A program made the translations under genes and the position numbers. Positions 50,150 to 58,888 of a stretch of 64,000 bases of DNA are shown here, piece after piece; the stretch's first letter is position 1; the number at the start of each line of letters is the position of its first letter. Origin of the DNA: Altererythrobacter sp. CAU 1644 (GTDB lineage Bacteria > Pseudomonadota > Alphaproteobacteria > Sphingomonadales > Sphingomonadaceae); the NCBI RefSeq assembly GCF_029623755.1, contig NZ_CP121106.1:186001-250000 (forward strand). The letters run 5' to 3'. The notes under the pieces were generated by a model. That model was not told the origin of the DNA, ran no database searches, and saw only the letters and a program-made list of their open reading frames with translations.

Positions 50150-52081
50150 ATGGCAGAGCATCGTGGGACTCCCCGCAAAGTTTCGGTAGAAAAGCTTCGG
50201 CCACCCAGCTCGAAGAATTGTGTCTTGGCTTCCTTTGCGCTGGCGTTTGCATTGGCGAGTTGCAATGCCGAGAGCACAGGCGATGAGCAGTATGCTTCAG
50301 CCGCAGATGTACCGATCGCCGAGTTTCCGGAACGCGTTTATTGGGGCGATCTGCACCTTCACACGTTCTACTCCTTCGACAGCTACAGCTTCGGCAACAA
50401 GTCGCTCGGTCCCGACGAGGCCTACCGGTTCGCCAAGGGCGAGCCGATCGAGGCGCATACGGGCGATGTCGCGCAACTTTCCGTTCCGCTCGACTTCCTG
50501 ATGATCTCTGACCACGCCGAATACACTGGTGTTTTTGTGGGTATGGAGAACGGCAACCCGGACATCGTAGATACGGCATTGGGGCGCGCCTGGGCCGCCA
50601 TGGATGCTGCCGGCGACACCGTCGGTCCGATGGATGAGGTCGTCGCGTCGCTGCGAGAGGGAAGAGCCGAACGCGATCCTCCGGAAGCCTTCAAGCGCAC
50701 CATCTGGTCCGAACTCGTCGAGGCTGCCGAGCGCCACTACCAGCCGGGGAAATTCACGACTTTTGCCGGATACGAATGGACCTCCATGCCCGGCGGCGGC
50801 AACCAGCACAGGGTGGTCGTCTACAAAGATGGCAAGGACAAGACCTTGCAAACGATCCCATTCTCGGCCGCCGATGGCAACAATCCCGCAGAATTGTGGA
50901 ATTATCTGCAAAGTTACGAGGAGAAGACTGGCGGAGAAGCCATCGCCATTGCGCACAATGGCAATGTGTCGAACGGCAATATGTTCGGTGATGTCCAGGT
51001 TGACGGCAAACCGTTCGACCGGGAATATGTGACTTCCCGCGCGCGCTGGGAGCCGCTCTATGAGATGACGCAGGTCAAGGGCGACAGCGAAGCGCACCCA
51101 CTGCTTTCGCCGACCGACGAGTTCGCTGATTTCGAGACATGGGATCAGACCAATATCTCGATGGTAGAGCGGCCCGAAGATGCCGCGGAACGCCGCAAGA
51201 TCTTTGCCAACGAATATGCCCGTGAGGCGTTGAAACAAGGGCTCGACTTGCAAGCGCGCTTTGGCACCAACCCTTATCAGTTCGGCCTGATCGGCAGCAC
51301 GGATTCGCACACCGGCTTGGCGACGTCGGACGACGACAATTTCTGGGGCAAGTTCGTGGAGTCCGAACCGAGGCCTGAGCGTATCAGCTCGAAGATGGGC
51401 GGCCGCTTGTGGGACAATTGGCGGCTCACCGCCTCCGGCTATATCGGCGCCTGGGCACGGGCCAATACGCGCGAGGAGCTGTTCGCGGCATTCAAGCGAC
51501 GCGAGGTCTATGCGACGACGGGGCCGCGGATCAGCCTTCGGTTTTTCGGCGGCTGGGATTTTTCAGCCTCTGACGCAGCGGCCGAGAGATTACCGCGGGC
51601 CGGATACCAGCGCGGAGTGCCAATGGGATCGGTGCTGACCGGCGATGGCGATGCGCCAAGCTTTCTGATCCACGCTCTGAAAGACCCGAATGGCGCGCAT
51701 CTCGACCGTGTTCAGGTGATCAAGGGCTGGCGCGACGCGTCAGGCGAACTGAAAGAGAAAATCTATGAAGTTGCATTCGCGGGTGATCGAAAGGTTGACC
51801 CTGCGACCGGAAAGCTTCCTGCCATCGGCTCAACGGTGAACCTTGGCGCGGCAACTTACACCAACGACATCGGGGAGCCTCAGCTGGCGACGCTCTGGCG
51901 CGACCCTGATTTCGATGCCTCCGTTCCGGCGTTCTACTATGTCAGGGTCATCGAGATACCGACGCCCAGATGGACTCTCTACGACGCGGTGCGGTTTGGA
52001 GTAAAACCACCGAGCGAAGTCCCGCTCGTCACGCAAGAGCGCGCCTACAGCTCGCCAATCTGGTACCAGCCTGGCGACTGA
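50150..52081 (+). CDS. DUF3604-family lipoprotein with PHP-like metal site
   Basis: This 643-residue protein has a lipoprotein signal (FALAFALASC, lipid Cys38), so it should be anchored in the envelope. The mature part has the PHP-type metal motif WGDLHLHTFYS (His69 and His71), SDHAEYTGVF and GSTDSHTGL, all typical of DUF3604. PHP folds are metal-dependent phosphoesterases or hydrolases. GGAGGG lies 5 bases before the ATG at 50150; an upstream in-frame ATG at 50087 lacks a site. It is divergent from a TonB receptor and followed by a TetR gene. Periplasmic hydrolysis of an imported ligand is inferred. Confidence 0.9.
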   Translation: MAEHRGTPRKVSVEKLRPPSSKNCVLASFALAFALASCNAESTGDEQYASAADVPIAEFPERVYWGDLHLHTFYSFDSYSFGNKSLGPDEAYRFAKGEPIEAHTGDVAQLSVPLDFLMISDHAEYTGVFVGMENGNPDIVDTALGRAWAAMDAAGDTVGPMDEVVASLREGRAERDPPEAFKRTIWSELVEAAERHYQPGKFTTFAGYEWTSMPGGGNQHRVVVYKDGKDKTLQTIPFSAADGNNPAELWNYLQSYEEKTGGEAIAIAHNGNVSNGNMFGDVQVDGKPFDREYVTSRARWEPLYEMTQVKGDSEAHPLLSPTDEFADFETWDQTNISMVERPEDAAERRKIFANEYAREALKQGLDLQARFGTNPYQFGLIGSTDSHTGLATSDDDNFWGKFVESEPRPERISSKMGGRLWDNWRLTASGYIGAWARANTREELFAAFKRREVYATTGPRISLRFFGGWDFSASDAAAERLPRAGYQRGVPMGSVLTGDGDAPSFLIHALKDPNGAHLDRVQVIKGWRDASGELKEKIYEVAFAGDRKVDPATGKLPAIGSTVNLGAATYTNDIGEPQLATLWRDPDFDASVPAFYYVRVIEIPTPRWTLYDAVRFGVKPPSEVPLVTQERAYSSPIWYQPGD

Positions 52082-52112
52082 ATTCTCGCTACGAACCTAG
52101 TGAAGGGATGCG

Positions 52113-52754
52113 ATGCCTAAGCGTCCAAGGGACAATCCAGCCAAGCCAAAACGGGGGCGTCCGGCGGGTGGCGATGCGCAGAAAACTCGTGCGCGGATCA
52201 TTGCCGCGGCCGCGCAATGTTTCAACTCGCGCGAGTATTCGGAAACCAGCCTGGAGCAGATTGCCAAAGTTGCAGAGCTCACCGGGCCAGCGATTTATGC
52301 CCACTTCGAATCCAAGGAAGATCTTTTCATCCAGACCGCGCTGGCGTTCATCCAGCGCGGCCATAAGATCCTGGCGGAGGCCGCTGCTGAGCCCGGCAGC
52401 TGGGACAAGCGGTTAAGCCGCGTGATCGACGCACAGCGCGGTGTGCAAGAGGAAGTGCGGACGTTCCCGCTCATCTACAGCGTGGTTCAGGCCCGAATGA
52501 TCCGCTTCCCAGAGCGTTATCAGCCGGTGATTGAAATGCGTCACAAGTACTCGGAGATTTTTTCCTGCATCGCGCGGCAAGCGATCGAGGAAGGAGGCCT
52601 GCCGAATTCAATCGACGCGCAAATTGCCGGCGAATTGCTGATGGCGTTGACATCGAACGCTATCGGAACGGTGCGGCTCTATCATGACGGGCATGGCGAT
52701 CTCGATCGCATCGTTCGCGCGGCAAAAGCGCTGCTTTCGATAGGGAATGATTGA
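52113..52754 (+). CDS. TetR-family transcriptional regulator
   Basis: This 213-residue regulator has a basic N-terminal tail (PKRPRDNPAKPKRGRPAGG) and a TetR helix-turn-helix (AQCFNSREYSETSLEQIAK, then TGPAIYAHFESKEDLF). A ligand-binding helical domain follows. AAGGGA lies upstream. It is 31 bases after the DUF3604 stop and so probably in the same operon, likely controlling it and the divergent receptor. The following 225 bases to the next gene hold nothing I can name. Confidence 0.92.
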   Translation: MPKRPRDNPAKPKRGRPAGGDAQKTRARIIAAAAQCFNSREYSETSLEQIAKVAELTGPAIYAHFESKEDLFIQTALAFIQRGHKILAEAAAEPGSWDKRLSRVIDAQRGVQEEVRTFPLIYSVVQARMIRFPERYQPVIEMRHKYSEIFSCIARQAIEEGGLPNSIDAQIAGELLMALTSNAIGTVRLYHDGHGDLDRIVRAAKALLSIGND

Positions 52755-52979
52755 TTTAGGAAAATGGGGTGCGAGCCGACAGACGGCTTCTGGCTGGGAT
52801 CTCGCCTACATTAGGTAGTCCGATTGCGGACCCAAGTCCGAACCCACCCGCGACCCAGCGAATGCCTGGGTCTGATGATGTAAGTCGGACGCTAACTGCT
52901 CTCCACTTGGCAGAGCAATCGGTAGCCGCTCCTTGTTTCAGGCCACCAGACCATTGCAGATAGGTTGGTAATCCCCCGC

Positions 52980-53807
52980 CTAAACCAACAGATCAATGAA
53001 CTCTCCGCTCCCGATTCTGACCGCTTCACCACTGATTGTAGCTCGATCACCGGTTACCCGTAGCGCCATATGGCTCTGCCGCCCCATATCTTCCCCCTGG
53101 GAGATATCGTAGAATCCGTCGGGAAGCAGCGCCGCCATAGCGGCCGCAGCACCGCCGGTCGCCGGATCTTCCTGTATTCCCATCGCCGGAGCGAACATGC
53201 GTGCGTCAATTTGCGAAGCCGAACGTCGGTAGAACGAATAAACGTGCGGCGTCGAGCTATCCGCCCATTCATCGCGCCAATGCCCTAGCGAAAGGCTGCA
53301 TTTCCGGAGTGCCATTCGCGAACCGAGCTCAACAAACGCAAACGGAACTCCAGCACTGGCTCCCGTAACACCGATGACTTCACTTTGCTCGATGCCGAGC
53401 AACTCGGCGCAATCAACTGTGCTCTTGGTCGTACCTACTTTCGACGCTTGGATCGGAGCTGCTAAGCTGGCTCGACGCTCGTCGACAGTGACATGAACCG
53501 CACCCAACTCCAGTTCGAAATCAACCTTGTTCGTGGCCAGCCCGGCATCACGCAGCGCGATAGCCGCACCGATTGTCGGATGACCGGCAAAGGGCAACTC
53601 GGCTTGCGGAGTATAGATACGCAAACGCCAAGATGAGCCTCCATCCAGGCGCTCCAGAAATACGGTTTCCGACAGATTGAGTTCGTTGGCGATCCTGGCC
53701 TTCAACTCCGATGACAGACCATGAGCATCAAGAAATACCGCCAGCGGATTTCCGCTGAAAGGCATGCGGGTGAAAACATCGTACAACTGGTACTTGAGGG
53801 ATGACAT
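52980..53807 (-). CDS. PhzF-family isomerase/epimerase-like protein
   Basis: This 275-residue protein has the PhzF double hotdog-like fold: YQLYDVFTRMPFSGNPLAVF, ELNLSETVFLERL with the proposed catalytic Glu, ELPFAGHPTIGAAIALRD and QEDPATGGAAAAMAA. The family isomerises dihydroxyanthranilate or related diene acids, and many members have unknown substrates. It lies 49 bases after the HxlR gene on the same strand. Detoxification or an amino-acid-derived substrate is possible. Confidence 0.92.
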   Translation of the reverse strand: MSSLKYQLYDVFTRMPFSGNPLAVFLDAHGLSSELKARIANELNLSETVFLERLDGGSSWRLRIYTPQAELPFAGHPTIGAAIALRDAGLATNKVDFELELGAVHVTVDERRASLAAPIQASKVGTTKSTVDCAELLGIEQSEVIGVTGASAGVPFAFVELGSRMALRKCSLSLGHWRDEWADSSTPHVYSFYRRSASQIDARMFAPAMGIQEDPATGGAAAAMAALLPDGFYDISQGEDMGRQSHMALRVTGDRATISGEAVRIGSGEFIDLLV

Positions 53808-53856
53808 CAGAGTTCCGAGGCAATGAACTTGGAGCCAAGTACGACAGCGCGCGATT

Positions 53857-54222
53857 TCAATGCGCGAGCCCTCGCTCCTTCAGTTCGTGGCCAACTTCCA
53901 CAATGGCTTCGATCGCAGGGATTAGCCGCGAACCAAGCGGCGTCAGCGCGTACTCGACCGATGGCGGTGATGTCGGCATGATCGTACGGGTCAGGACGCC
54001 CCGCTCTTCCAATTCGCGCAGGCGAGTGCTGAGGACCTTTGGCGAAACGGGAGGAATATCGACCCGAAGTTCGCTGAAACGACGTGGTCCTCCACGAAGC
54101 GACCATATGACATTGGGCGTCCAGGCGCCGCCGATAATCTTCATGCATTCGGTGAGCGGGCAGCTTTCAGGAGGTTTCGGGCTGACATTCTTTCGCATCT
54201 TGAGCGCCATGACACAATCCAT
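53857..54222 (-). CDS. HxlR-family transcriptional regulator
   Basis: This 121-residue winged helix-turn-helix protein has the HxlR pattern: SCPLTECMKIIGGAWTPNVI, then GPRRFSELRVDIPPVSPKVL and LRELEERGVLTRT. HxlR proteins often sense formaldehyde, quinones or other electrophiles through Cys; here Cys in SCPLTEC are candidates. ATG at 54222, 54210 or 54198 could be the start; none has a strong ribosome site. It is divergent from the GST-led operon and probably controls it. GGTTACC elements lie in the shared region. Confidence 0.9.
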   Translation of the reverse strand: MDCVMALKMRKNVSPKPPESCPLTECMKIIGGAWTPNVIWSLRGGPRRFSELRVDIPPVSPKVLSTRLRELEERGVLTRTIMPTSPPSVEYALTPLGSRLIPAIEAIVEVGHELKERGLAH

Positions 54223-54223
54223 G

Positions 54224-54286
54224 GGTTACCAATTGGAAACTCGATTCTGCAGGTTACCATAGGATACCTGATTTACATTAGATACC
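54224..54286. promoter_or_regulatory. Candidate HxlR operator region
   Basis: GGTTACC occurs at 54224 and 54252, and GATACC at 54263 and 54281. CAGGT-N11-ACCTG (54250-54270) forms a short dyad. A possible promoter for the GST gene is TTACCA at 54254 and TTAGAT at 54278, spaced 18 bases, overlapping these elements. Confidence 0.35.
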
Positions 54287-54330
54287 TTCGTTTCTAACTC
54301 CTGACCACCCCCAATACCAGGAGTATGAAA

Positions 54331-54948
54331 GTGAAACTCTACTATCTTCAGGGCGCTTGTTCCTTTGCAGTCCACACTGCTCTCAATGAAATCGGCGCCG
54401 AGTTTGAAATCGAGAAAGTCGACAAGGACAGCAAGAAAACCGAAGCCGGAGCGGACTTCCGCGAGATCAATCCGCTCGGCTATGTTCCAGCGCTCGAACT
54501 CGACGATGGCAATATCCTGATCGAAGCGCCTGCCATCCTCCAGTATCTGGCAGATGCGAATCCTGAAGCGGGGCTCGCGCCTGCAAATGCCACGCTGGAA
54601 CGCACAAGGCTGCAGCAGTATCTCAATTTCACGGCGTCCGAGTTCCACAAGGCTTTCGCCCCGTTTTTCTCTGGCAAGGAGATGTCGGTTGAGGAACGCG
54701 AAGCTGCAGTGGCGAAGGTAGCGGTTCGGTTGGATTACATCGAATCCCTGCTGGCAGATGGGCGCGAGTATCTGTTGGGCAGCAATTTCACCGTGGCCGA
54801 CACATATACCTACACCGTCGCGACCTGGACTGGCCCAACACGTATCGGCCTCGACCGATGGCCTGCGGTAAAGGCTTACGTCGCGCGTATTTCGAGCCGT
54901 CCGTCGGTTCGAAACGCTATGGTCGCCGAAGGACTTACCTCCTCCTGA
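54331..54948 (+). CDS. Glutathione S-transferase (GstA/beta-class-like)
   Basis: This 205-residue GST starts with the beta-class motif KLYYLQGACSFAVHTAL and has a helical C-terminal half with FTVADTYTYTVATW. Beta-class enzymes use a Cys or Ser near residue 10 to bind glutathione; the Cys and Ser are in GACSF. The GTG at 54331 is preferred because AGGAG lies 7 bases upstream and homologues begin MKLYY; the ATG at 54325 has the site only 1 base away. It leads the HxlR-controlled detoxification operon. Confidence 0.93.
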   Translation: MKLYYLQGACSFAVHTALNEIGAEFEIEKVDKDSKKTEAGADFREINPLGYVPALELDDGNILIEAPAILQYLADANPEAGLAPANATLERTRLQQYLNFTASEFHKAFAPFFSGKEMSVEEREAAVAKVAVRLDYIESLLADGREYLLGSNFTVADTYTYTVATWTGPTRIGLDRWPAVKAYVARISSRPSVRNAMVAEGLTSS

Positions 54949-55003
54949 GGCGATCTGTCGTCTCGGTCGCATTCCCTCAAATTACGAATCCTCGGAGCAC
55001 AAG

Positions 55004-55399
55004 ATGTCGCAAGCACCTGCGTCGCAACCTGCAGTCCTTACAGTACTGCAGAGCTACTTCGACGGTCGCCATCATGGCGACCTCGATGCCCTTCGGGAGG
55101 TGTTTCACCCAGGCGCCATCTACGTGTGTGCAACAGAGGATCATCTCACTTACCTGACGATGCAGGAGTATTTCCCGATCGTCGCAAGCCGTACCCCGCC
55201 CGCGGCCAATAGTGAGCAACGCAGGGATGCGATCGAGACGATTTCCTTTGCTGGCCAGAAGACCGCATTCGCCCGCGTACGGTGTTCGATCGGCAAGCGA
55301 CATTTTACCGACTTTCTGACCCTGATCCACAGCGAAGGTCGCTGGCAGATCATCTCTAAAGTCTTTCATTTCGATCTGCTCGAGAACGAAGGGATTTGA
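55004..55399 (+). CDS. NTF2-fold protein (lumazine-binding-like)
   Basis: This 131-residue protein has the pattern VLTVLQSYFDGRHHGDLDAL and then LREVFHPGAIYVCATEDH. It is an NTF2-like fold close to the group called lumazine-binding. The end QIISKVFHFDLLENEG is typical. GGAG lies upstream. It sits between the GST and tautomerase genes in one operon. A binding or dehydratase role in electrophile handling is possible, but no residue proves it. Confidence 0.84.
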   Translation: MSQAPASQPAVLTVLQSYFDGRHHGDLDALREVFHPGAIYVCATEDHLTYLTMQEYFPIVASRTPPAANSEQRRDAIETISFAGQKTAFARVRCSIGKRHFTDFLTLIHSEGRWQIISKVFHFDLLENEGI

Positions 55400-55402
55400 C
55401 CC

Positions 55403-55615
55403 ATGCCTTATGTGAACATCAAGATTACGCCAGAGGGCGCCACACCCGAGAAGAAGGCCGAGCTGATCGCGGGGGTGACTGACCTGTTACAGCGGTCGCT
55501 GAACAAGAACCCGGCGACTACACATGTGGTGATCGAGGTCGTCGAATTGGAGGACTGGGGGCTTGGCGGCCTGCCGGTCGAACAATTCAGACAGCAGGCT
55601 GCGGCAAGAGAATAG
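55403..55615 (+). CDS. 4-oxalocrotonate tautomerase-like protein
   Basis: This 70-residue protein fits the small tautomerase family: PYVNIKITPEGATPEKKAEL, with Pro after the Met as the expected catalytic base, then TTHVVIEVVELEDWGLGG. The family has subunits of about 60-80 residues that form hexamers and tautomerise enols or dehalogenate. It begins 4 bases after the preceding stop, so it is in the GST operon. Conversion of a reactive enol or unsaturated acid is likely. Confidence 0.92.
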   Translation: MPYVNIKITPEGATPEKKAELIAGVTDLLQRSLNKNPATTHVVIEVVELEDWGLGGLPVEQFRQQAAARE

Positions 55616-55628
55616 GTTCCAGACGTCC

Positions 55629-56588
55629 ATGCCAATTTCGACCCGCCTTACCAAGGAATTGAATATTCGCGCACCTATTGTGGTTGCGCCGATGGCAGGT
55701 ATTTCCGGTGGCGCGCTTGCCTACGCCGTCGGGCGTGCAGGAGGTTTCGGCTTCGTCGCCGCCGGCTACCTGACGCCCGAGAAAGTCCTGAGGGAACTCG
55801 CATTGGCCAGCGGAGCGCGCCACGGCGTAGGCTTCATCACCTGGAGGGTGCTGCAAGATCCAGCAGCATTCGAAGCAGTGCTGGAACGCAAACCCGAGGC
55901 TGTTTTTCTTTCCTTTGGCGATGCCGGCCCGCTTGTTTCAAAGGTCAGAAAAGCCGGCGCACTCCTGTTCATGCAAGTCCAATCTCTTGCTGCTGCCCGC
56001 GAGGCCGCATCATTGGGTGCAGACGTAATTGTCGCGCAGGGTAGCGAGGCTGGCGGACACGGGGCAAGCCGTGCACTTGGTCCATTGGTCGATGAAGTCG
56101 TCAATGCGAATCTCGGGCCGATTATCATTGCGGCCGGGGGAATCAGCAACGGGCGCGGACTCGCGGCAAATCTGGTGCGCGGCGCCAGTGGAGCCCTGAT
56201 TGGCACCGCATTCTATCCAGCAAGGGAATCTCTGGCACATTCTGCTGCGAAGCAACGAGCGCTTGCCGTGTGTGGTGACGAAACCGAACGAACCAATCTG
56301 TTCGATGCGGCGCGCGGGCTCAACTGGCCAGACGGTTGGACGCTCAGGGTCGCCAGCAATGTATTCTCCAAGCGTTGGCGCGATGCGGAAGGGTTTGCCT
56401 CGGCCAACTCCTCAGAAAGAGCCAACTTTGCTGATGCGGCGTCGGTCGGAGACTTCGACATAGCACCCGTCATTGTTGGCGAAGGTGTGGGGTTGGTCGA
56501 ACGTATCGAGACTGCCGCAGACATAATCTCGAGAATTGAGCGTGAGGCGGAAGATGCTCTGCGCGACGCGCCCCAGCTTCTTCGCTAG
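55629..56588 (+). CDS. Nitronate monooxygenase-like flavoprotein (NMO/2-nitropropane-dioxygenase family)
   Basis: This 319-residue TIM-barrel flavoprotein has PIVVAPMAGISGGALAYAVG for FMN binding, then ADVIVAQGSEAGGHGAS with the proposed catalytic His, and IAAGGISNGRGLAANLVRGA. The family oxidises nitronates to carbonyl plus nitrite, and some members reduce quinones or enones. The start at 55629 lies 14 bases after the tautomerase stop; the frame is open upstream without a start site. Its place in a GST operon fits detoxification of nitro compounds or quinones. Confidence 0.92.
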   Translation: MPISTRLTKELNIRAPIVVAPMAGISGGALAYAVGRAGGFGFVAAGYLTPEKVLRELALASGARHGVGFITWRVLQDPAAFEAVLERKPEAVFLSFGDAGPLVSKVRKAGALLFMQVQSLAAAREAASLGADVIVAQGSEAGGHGASRALGPLVDEVVNANLGPIIIAAGGISNGRGLAANLVRGASGALIGTAFYPARESLAHSAAKQRALAVCGDETERTNLFDAARGLNWPDGWTLRVASNVFSKRWRDAEGFASANSSERANFADAASVGDFDIAPVIVGEGVGLVERIETAADIISRIEREAEDALRDAPQLLR

Positions 56589-56603
56589 TTCAGAGGCAAA
56601 TTC

Positions 56604-57245
56604 ATGATTGAACTCTACACCTGGAACACCTCCAACGGGCGCAAGATATCGATCGCGCTTGAGGAGATGCGAATTCCATACACCGTCCATGCGATCGATA
56701 TCTATGCGGGTGACCAGTTCTCCGACGCTTTCAATGCGATAACGCCGAACAACAAGATTCCGGCAATCAGGGATACGGAGACAGGCCAGACCCTTTTCGA
56801 GTCCGGCGCGATCTTGCTCTACCTGGCGGAAATCTCCGGCCAATTCCTTGCATCCGATCCAGCGAAGCGCTGGGAAACGATCCAGTGGGTCATGTGGCAG
56901 ATGGGGGGCTTTGGCCCGATCCTGGGGCAGGCGGCGCATTTCCTGCATTACAATGCGGGCGCATCGGACTATTCCGCGAACCGTTTTCTGACCGAAACCC
57001 GGAGGCTCTACGCAGTCCTAGACGGACAGCTTGCAGGCCGCGAGTTCATCGTCGGGGAGTATTCGATCGCCGATATAGCCGTCTGGCCATGGGTGTCGCG
57101 TTTCGAGCACCAAAAGATCGACCTGGAAGAGTTTCCGTGTGTGTTGGACTGGTACGTCCGTGTGGCGGGACGTTCGGCGGTGCAGAAAGGCTATGGCGTT
57201 CCCGACGTGACCGAGCGTCCGGCAATGCCTCATCCCAATCCTTGA
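56604..57245 (+). CDS. Glutathione S-transferase (YghU/YfcG-like)
   Basis: This 213-residue GST begins IELYTWNTSNGRKISIALEE, where TSNGRK is the disulfide-bond-reductase (YfcG/YghU) form, and continues with TPNNKIPAIRD. The C-terminal domain has YSIADIAVWPWVSRFE. Such enzymes bind two glutathiones and reduce disulfides or organic peroxides. AGAGG lies upstream. It closes the HxlR-controlled operon and is convergent with the beta-lactamase-like gene. Confidence 0.93.
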   Translation: MIELYTWNTSNGRKISIALEEMRIPYTVHAIDIYAGDQFSDAFNAITPNNKIPAIRDTETGQTLFESGAILLYLAEISGQFLASDPAKRWETIQWVMWQMGGFGPILGQAAHFLHYNAGASDYSANRFLTETRRLYAVLDGQLAGREFIVGEYSIADIAVWPWVSRFEHQKIDLEEFPCVLDWYVRVAGRSAVQKGYGVPDVTERPAMPHPNP

Positions 57246-57268
57246 ACCGGCGGGATAGTGCCAAGCCG

Positions 57269-58423
57269 TTACCTGTCAAAGATCAGCCGTTCGATCTGGG
57301 CGCGTAACGTCCATCGGTCGAAGTGTTCGCCATTGGCAAGCATGACAATGCCAGCTCTGCTTTCCGGATAGATTGTTATAAGAGATCGAAAGCCTTTGTC
57401 CGAACCGCCGTGCTGTAGCACTCTCTGGCCCGCTCGTGTCGCGACCTGCCAGACAAGCGATTGCGAGATGCCTTCCCACTGTGTCGTCATCTTGATCGCT
57501 TCTGCCCTGTCATAGCTCGTTCGGGCCATCAACCGCTCATCTCGATCCAGATAGGCCTGCATGAACAAGACCAAGTCGTGGGCCGTAGTCTGCAAGCCGG
57601 AAGAAGGAGCGAAGGCGATATCGTGGGGGTGCGAGGACGCTGGTGTGTTGCCCAATCCCACATGCGGCCAGGCGGTGACTGCCTCACCGGGTGCATCAAG
57701 TGCAAAGCTGCTGTCCATCATCCCAAGCGGACCAAATATTCGCGCGTGGGCAAAATGCTGGAGACTGCCGCCGCTGCGGTGCTCGATGGCAAAGCCGAGC
57801 AGATTGTAGTCGACATCGGTGTAGCGAAATCGATGCGCGCCAGTGGCGCGGCCTGCCTGCCTGAGTGCCCGTTCAAAGTACTCCGCCTTCTCCTTCTGAG
57901 AGGTGCGTGCCCTTGCACGCTGACGATCGCGCAACCCGGCAGTGTGGGTCATCAGATCGGTCAGCAGCAAATGGGCGTTCGATCCCGCCACAAGGTCCGC
58001 CAGCGTCTGCGTCTCTGACATCTCACCGCGTTCGAACGCGGTCATCAGCGCGGATGCGACAACCGGCTTTGAAAGAGACGCGGCATGAAAGCGTGTCCGG
58101 CAATCGACCGCCGCTGTCGGCATGTCGCGGTGAACGATTCCGTGTCCCTTCACATAGATTATCTGGCCGTCCACGATCACGCCCACTGCAACGCCGGGAG
58201 TACCGCTTTCAGTCATGGCCGCTTCGATCAATCGGTCGAGTTCGCGCGCGCTTGCGTGGGACGAGCTACATTCAGAGGCCTTCGCTGAGGCTGCATTGAA
58301 TGCAACCAGCAGCGCGACCGCGACGGCGACAAGGGGAGCGATCCAACCCCGACCTTTGGCCGATCGCGATTGGAGTTGCCGCCCGCGTCTATTCGGCCGC
58401 AAGATCAGTTTTCCTCGCGGCAA
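57269..58423 (-). CDS. Serine beta-lactamase-fold hydrolase (class C/esterase-like), secreted
   Basis: This protein of about 384 residues has an N-terminal hydrophobic segment after basic residues (GWIAPLVAVAVALLVAFNAA), so it is exported. The Ser-X-X-Lys nucleophile is in HAASLSKPVVAS. The Tyr-X-Asn motif position reads YTDVDYNLLG, with Asp where Asn is usual. The third motif appears as HGGSDKG. This fits peptidase or esterase members more than a true resistance enzyme. The TTG at 58423 overlaps the preceding gene; TTG at 58402 with AGGA 9 bases upstream may be the true start. Confidence 0.88.
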   Translation of the reverse strand: MPRGKLILRPNRRGRQLQSRSAKGRGWIAPLVAVAVALLVAFNAASAKASECSSSHASARELDRLIEAAMTESGTPGVAVGVIVDGQIIYVKGHGIVHRDMPTAAVDCRTRFHAASLSKPVVASALMTAFERGEMSETQTLADLVAGSNAHLLLTDLMTHTAGLRDRQRARARTSQKEKAEYFERALRQAGRATGAHRFRYTDVDYNLLGFAIEHRSGGSLQHFAHARIFGPLGMMDSSFALDAPGEAVTAWPHVGLGNTPASSHPHDIAFAPSSGLQTTAHDLVLFMQAYLDRDERLMARTSYDRAEAIKMTTQWEGISQSLVWQVATRAGQRVLQHGGSDKGFRSLITIYPESRAGIVMLANGEHFDRWTLRAQIERLIFDR

Positions 58424-58796
58424 ACATACCAGCCAGGATCGCCAGCGACAGGCATGCCAGTATTGCGGAAGCAGGATTTATCCCTGCAACCAGCAGTTCC
58501 GACCCGTCGCTGTGTGCCATACTGCCACCATAGGATCCTGCTCCGGCAAGTGCCGCGAGAAAGCCAACATTGATTGCCAATGCGGTTGCTCCGCTGACCA
58601 ATGCGTGGCGCGCATTGCGCACAAGGAGCACTGTCAGAATCGAAAGCAGGCCATTAGTTACAAGTTGCCAGACTTCATGGAGCTTCGCATGGGCAGGCCA
58701 ATCCGGATTGAAAACGTGAGTCGGGCTGATCTCAAGGTACGGAATTAGCACAAGAAACACCAAAGCATTCAGATAGATCGGAATACGTAACAGCAT
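58389..58796 (-). CDS. Small four-helix membrane protein, function unknown
   Basis: This 135-residue protein has four hydrophobic segments (IYLNALVFLVLIPYL, WQLVTNGLLSILTVLLV, ALAINVGFLAALAGAG, ASAILACLSLAILAGMF) and little soluble part. I do not recognise the family with certainty. AAGGTGGG lies before the ATG. It overlaps the beta-lactamase-like gene by about 35 bases, so they are coupled. A TetR operator lies directly upstream over its promoter, so it is probably induced by the compound that the TetR protein senses. Confidence 0.82.
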   Translation of the reverse strand: MLLRIPIYLNALVFLVLIPYLEISPTHVFNPDWPAHAKLHEVWQLVTNGLLSILTVLLVRNARHALVSGATALAINVGFLAALAGAGSYGGSMAHSDGSELLVAGINPASAILACLSLAILAGMFAARKTDLAAE

Positions 58797-58809
58797 GGCC
58801 CACCTTTAT

Positions 58810-58824
58810 ATTGACAGTGTCAAT
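58810..58824. promoter_or_regulatory. TetR-type operator (perfect palindrome)
   Basis: ATTGACA-G-TGTCAAT is a perfect 15-base palindrome between the minus-strand membrane-protein gene (start 58796) and the plus-strand TetR gene (start 58889). It covers the -10 and predicted start point of the minus-strand promoter, so binding should block it. Confidence 0.75.
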
Positions 58825-58850
58825 TTAAGTCGCATGCAATGCCATGTCAA
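58822..58850 (-). promoter_or_regulatory. Sigma-70-type promoter of the membrane-protein/beta-lactamase operon
   Basis: On the minus strand a perfect TTGACA (58850-58845) lies 17 bases from TAAATT (58827-58822). The -10 overlaps the TetR palindrome, so the promoter is predicted to be repressed. Confidence 0.6.
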
Positions 58851-58888
58851 TTTCCAAGTCAGCGGCTAAGCTTGAGTAGGAGATCGTC

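Noticed and set aside
57269..58423. True beta-lactamase resistance gene
   Set aside because: The Ser-X-X-Lys motif is present, but the Tyr-X-Asn position is YTD and the context is not a resistance cassette; many esterases and peptidases share the fold.
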